The notes under the pieces: generated by a model
What the model was told of the DNA's origin: nothing
The model's input: only the letters and a program-made list of their open reading frames with translations
Databases searched by the model: none
Translations under genes and position numbers: made by a program
From: Circinella minor
Lineage: Eukaryota; Mucoromycota; Mucoromycetes; Mucorales; Lichtheimiaceae
NCBI GenBank assembly: GCA_016758965.1
Contig: JAEPRB010000608.1
Span: forward strand, 1 to 11,402
Length of the DNA: 11,402 nucleotides
Reading direction: 5' to 3'
Shown: in pieces, positions 8,483 to 11,402 of the stretch
How positions within the stretch are numbered: position 1 is the first letter of the stretch
Layout: every line of letters begins with the position of its first letter

Positions 8483-10801
8483 TTACAAGAATTTCTTTTC
8501 GTTACGTTCAACGCGTAATTTCCAATAAAGATATACTGCAAATCCAACGACAGCTTGTACACCAAATGCATAAAATATATATTTAAATAAAGTTGACATG
8601 GTTCCACGTGTTTCTGCCGAATCTTTACCGATTTCATTCATTCGTTTTTGTTGAATGTTCATACGACTCTATATAATATATCATTATTTATTCAGCATAT
8701 TTATATATATTTACTCGAAGAGAGATTAAATATTACTTACATTAATGTTATTCAAAGTCTTTTCAATACGTTCTAAAGCGCTTTCAACTTCTTTCATACG
8801 ACGATCTTGATCACGACTTTGTCGTTCCATTTGTGATGCCATTTGAGATGCCATATTACGTGTTTCTCTTTGAACATCTTCAGTAACTCGATTGATTGCG
8901 TTTCTAAAAATAAATGTTAGCATAAATGTATTGTTTACAGATCCTTTATATATTAATATATATATTTATAAACTTACAATGATTCTTTGTTATCAGTAGA
9001 TCCATTAGTAGTAACTGGTTTCTTAGCTTCATAGTTACCAAGAAGTAAATTCTCAGGTGATGGTGCACCAATAGCTTCAATTTGCATTTGCATAATTTGA
9101 ATATCTTCAAGTACTCTTCGTTGTGTATCAAATACAGAAGCCTTTATAAAATAATAAAAGTTATATACACATTTTTCACTTTTTTATTTTTTTTTCAATC
9201 TATCATCAAATGACTACAATTAAAAATAGAAAGGGTAAAAAAAGAAAAAAAAAGAAAAAGCTTACCAAAGTTGCCATAGTTTCAGAACGAACTTCTTCAC
9301 CTTCAGCAGCTTCACGCATTCTTCGTACTTGATATTCTGCTTCTTCAATTTGCTATTTTTTTTTTAAAAAAAAAAATCATTAGTTCATAATTTTGTTTCT
9401 TTAATAATGACATGGTAATCTTTATCCACCCCCCCTTAGATTTTTCAATTAAAAACTATAATAATTGAATTTCAATAACACATACCCTTTTTTGTTCTTC
9501 ATTCAATTCCTTAAATTCTTCGCCTTGTTGAATTTTTTCCTCTTCCATAGGTCGTTTAGTATGTTGTACTTTGACAGGAGGGTTCAATTGCCATGTTTCA
9601 AAAGAAAGAATATCATGATCATCTAAATAATGTGTTTTTTAATATGTTTAGTAGACTATTAAGTCGTTCTATTCAATACTTTTAATTTAATTTTATTTTT
9701 TACCTGCAGGATTATGTGAAGCAGCCTAAGATAAAAAAAAAAGGGGGGGCAGGGGAAGGAAAAGGGGATAAAAATTATAAGAAATTCTCAATATACATTT
9801 TTTTTTTTATTTCTTATCATCCCAACACATTTACACCAAGTTCTTACCGAGAAACCAAAATAATAACCAGATGGTAAATTAATACCAGTTTTTTGAATAC
9901 AAGTACGATAATCCTTTCCATCACCCATAGGATCCAACATGACAGTTAAAGTCTTTGCAGTATAAGTAACGCGAAGATGAGCAGGAACTGTACCAGTATT
10001 ACGATAATTGATTTGACAGGAACCAATAATATAACCTTCTGGATCAGCTCTTGATGCAAATGCTAATGTACCATCATTTAATAAGGCCATGGTTGTAGGT
10101 GTATGTGTCTAATATAAAGACAAAGTGTTTTTAATAATATTTCATCGGTTTTTAAATAGTAATTATAATAATAATTAGTGAGGTAATTATTACTTACACG
10201 AGGATTTGCTGAATCAAGCCAAATACCCAATCCATCCCATTTATCAGCAGCTCCAAAAATAGGACCATCCCCCATTGCTTCTTTTGTATACCAAAATGCT
10301 AAACCACGTCCACCATGCATATGACTTCCAGTGACGCGAAATGTTACTTCTGCTTGCCATTCTTCATATTCATTTGGTCTTTCTGACCATACCCAACCAC
10401 GTGCTCCTGGAATAGAAGGTGCTAAACGAATAAAGTCATCTGCTTTGATAATGTCTATAATATATTTTGTTTCCAATTAAAGCATTGTCAAGGTTAATAT
10501 TTGTCAAACATGAAACTAAAATACCTGAACTCATCTTCCAAAATGGAATAGTGCCATTATAATAATAAGGTCGTTTAAATGTCAATTTATAATCCAATTT
10601 TGATGTTGGTGCTGCTACTTGTTTTTTTAATGTTTTTTCTCCTTCCACATTATTATTAACGTGTTGTTGTTGTTGTTGTTGTTGTTCTTCTCCATCAGTT
10701 GGACCGCCTCCTGAACCCCAAAAACCTGCATTACAAAAAGGTATTGTTATGGCAACTAATAATAATAATATGAGAACAAATCGATTATTGTCATGTCTCA
10801 T
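8483..10801 (-). CDS. L-type lectin cargo receptor (ERGIC-53/Emp46/47 family)
   Basis: A type I membrane protein that cycles between ER and Golgi and carries selected glycoproteins. Nine exons, read downward: 10801-10525, 10454-10198, 10108-9848, 9725-9704, 9622-9486, 9352-9266, 9141-8978, 8903-8741, 8668-8483; 517 aa (human ERGIC-53 has 510). Residues 1-25 are a signal peptide (LILLLLVAITIPFCNA core). A Gly-rich and Q7 stretch (40-46) follows. The lectin domain runs from about 68 to 287, with GTIPFW, VTFRVTG, GIWLDS, a Cys209-Cys248 pair and ADDHDILSF. A heptad-like stalk lies at about 300-470, one membrane span at 486-505, and a 12-residue tail ends in KKFL, a di-lysine COPI retrieval signal like KKFF of ERGIC-53. 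Sugar- and calcium-contact positions of ERGIC-53 appear replaced (Arg142, Thr181, no His near 197, HNP at 269-271), as also known for yeast Emp46/47. ATG 10801 was chosen because the signal peptide starts there, although the frame is open further upstream. Confidence 0.93.
9704..9725 (-). other. 22-nt micro-exon of the lectin gene
   Basis: This exon encodes AASHNPA plus the first base of Asp273. It is bounded by ATCTTAG before it and GTAAAA after it. It is needed to join ...YYFGFS to DDHDILSF, matching GISAAxxxxADDHD of ERGIC-53. The flanking introns are 122 nt (9726-9847) and 81 nt (9623-9703). Confidence 0.88.
10664..10684 (-). repeat. CAA repeat coding Gln7
   Basis: Seven identical CAA codons (TTG on the plus strand), flanked by two GAA and a CAC codon, form a short polyglutamine tract in the linker between signal peptide and lectin domain. 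Pure codon runs of this kind commonly vary in length between strains. Confidence 0.9.
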
Positions 10802-11079
10802 TTTTGAAAAAAAAAACGCGCTTTTTGTGTGCGTATGTGTTGATGTGTATATATTTTTATATGTTTTAAAGGAAAGAATAAAGAAAGAGTGAGAAAAGAT
10901 AAAAAAAAAAAAAAAAGACGTGGCGATTTGGCATAAAGCAAAACTATTTCTTCCAATTGAAAAAGCGGAATACCAAAAATCTTCTCCTCCAGCAAACAGC
11001 AATATTTCAATGCATATGTAGATTTATTTTTGGTTTAGCTTAGTTCTAGTTCTAGTTTGAGTTTGTTTTTCCTTTTAAC

Positions 11080-11106
11080 AATAATAATAATAATAATAAT
11101 AATAAT
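11080..11106. repeat. (AAT)9 microsatellite
   Basis: Nine perfect AAT copies lie in the divergent spacer, followed by ATATAT. A second, shorter AAT run stands at 11157-11171. Confidence 0.92.
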
Positions 11107-11156
11107 ATATTAACCACCTTTAATAAACTTAGTTTGAATTGTTTTGTTCTGTTTTG

Positions 11157-11171
11157 AATAATAATAATAAT
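11157..11171. repeat. (AAT)5 microsatellite
   Basis: Five perfect AAT copies followed by a short AT run. Confidence 0.88.
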
Positions 11172-11349
11172 ATATATAATAAAAAGTGAATTTATAAAAA
11201 AGAAACAAAGAAATGTACATCAACTTAATATAAAACGAAAGAAAAGAAAAACATTATGTGACAAAAGCAAAAAAATCCTTATTTTGAAACACCATAAAGA
11301 TATATATATATATGCTAACGCTTCAACTAATACACATATGCATATATAG

Positions 11350-11402
11350 GGGATTCGATGTCAGTAAACAATTAGTCGGTGGAGTTGTAATTCATTCGTT
11401 AA
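11350..11402 (+). CDS. Partial exon, STIMATE/TMEM110-like membrane protein (tentative)
   Basis: After a good acceptor (ATATAG, 11344-11349, with TGCTAAC as branch site about 31 nt before) 17 codons are open to the window edge: GFDVSKQLVGGVVIHSL, with one leading base completing an upstream codon. This resembles the DTSKQxxIGxxxIHxxN segment of STIMATE/TMEM110 and related fungal vacuolar membrane proteins, where a Trp comes just before; here a split TG-G codon would supply it. The upstream exon was not found. An in-frame ATG at 11312 would read through the proposed intron as an alternative start. The peptide is short, so the family call is a guess from a motif. Confidence 0.4.

Larger units (their letters stand above)
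10802..11349. other. Divergent spacer upstream of the lectin gene
   Basis: The spacer lies between the lectin start (minus) and the partial exon at the right edge (plus). Next to the lectin ATG are A/T homopolymers and a GT-rich patch (about 10822-10848). On the minus strand two overlapping open frames start at 11010 and 11002; they look like leader sequence. Farther right are AAT microsatellites and A-rich DNA. No first exon for the right-hand gene was identified, but TGCTAAC at 11313-11319 fits a branch site for the acceptor at 11349. Confidence 0.5.

Noticed and set aside
8128..8637. Frames at 8128-8349 (+) and 8368-8637 (-)
   Set aside because: They are out-of-frame shadows of the last EMC8/9 exon and the last lectin exon, running into non-coding DNA.
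10798..11002. N-terminal extension of the lectin to ATG 11002
   Set aside because: It would bury the signal peptide behind 67 low-complexity residues. ATG 10801 gives a standard signal peptide and family length.
1..11402. CRISPR arrays, bacterial operons, ribosome binding sites, tRNA or rRNA genes
   Set aside because: Nothing of the kind was seen; the gene structure is eukaryotic throughout.

Overview
The window reads as a stretch of a fungal nuclear genome. It is very AT-rich, with protein genes split by many short introns (about 64-219 nt, mostly GTAAGN...AG) and close to 0.2 kb of sequence between neighbours. The proteins are plainly eukaryotic. The compact genes, the Clp1 and Emp47/ERGIC-53-type sequences and a retained minor-spliceosome (AT-AC) intron all point to an early-diverging fungus, most likely Mucoromycota (Mucorales or relatives). 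The exact taxon is inference.

Layout, left to right. Positions 1-2920 form a gene-poor AT-rich block. It opens with a small GC-rich repeat patch (1-110) and carries what I read as a solo LTR (956-1461) with a matching target duplication. An intronless 404-codon gene of unknown function follows (3130-4344), with a TATA box, a CT-rich start region and a probable leader intron. After an AT-rich spacer comes CLP1 (about 5156-7264, +), the RNA-kinase-fold subunit of the mRNA 3'-end cleavage factor. Then comes an EMC8/EMC9-type subunit of the ER membrane protein complex (7410-8246, +), in tandem 145 bp downstream. Converging on it is a nine-exon L-type lectin cargo receptor of the ERGIC-53/Emp46/47 family (8483-10801, -). 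A divergent spacer with AAT microsatellites follows, and the window ends inside an exon (11350-11402, +) that looks like the start of a STIMATE/TMEM110-like membrane protein.

The genes do not form one pathway. CLP1 is nuclear RNA processing; EMC8/9 and the lectin both serve the ER (membrane protein insertion and ER-Golgi cargo transport). The tandem/convergent packing is typical of compact fungal genomes.

The strongest unusual signal is intron 3 of CLP1. Its 5' splice site is a perfect U12-type ATATCCTTT and its 3' end is AC. The AT-AC splice is the arrangement that best restores the conserved Clp1 reading frame. Also notable are a lectin whose sugar- and calcium-binding positions all appear replaced, a 22-nt exon in that gene, Clp1 changes at positions important for RNA kinase activity, and the unrecognised 404-residue protein. 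All intron boundaries here were deduced by eye from frame, splice signals and family similarity; none were checked against RNA.
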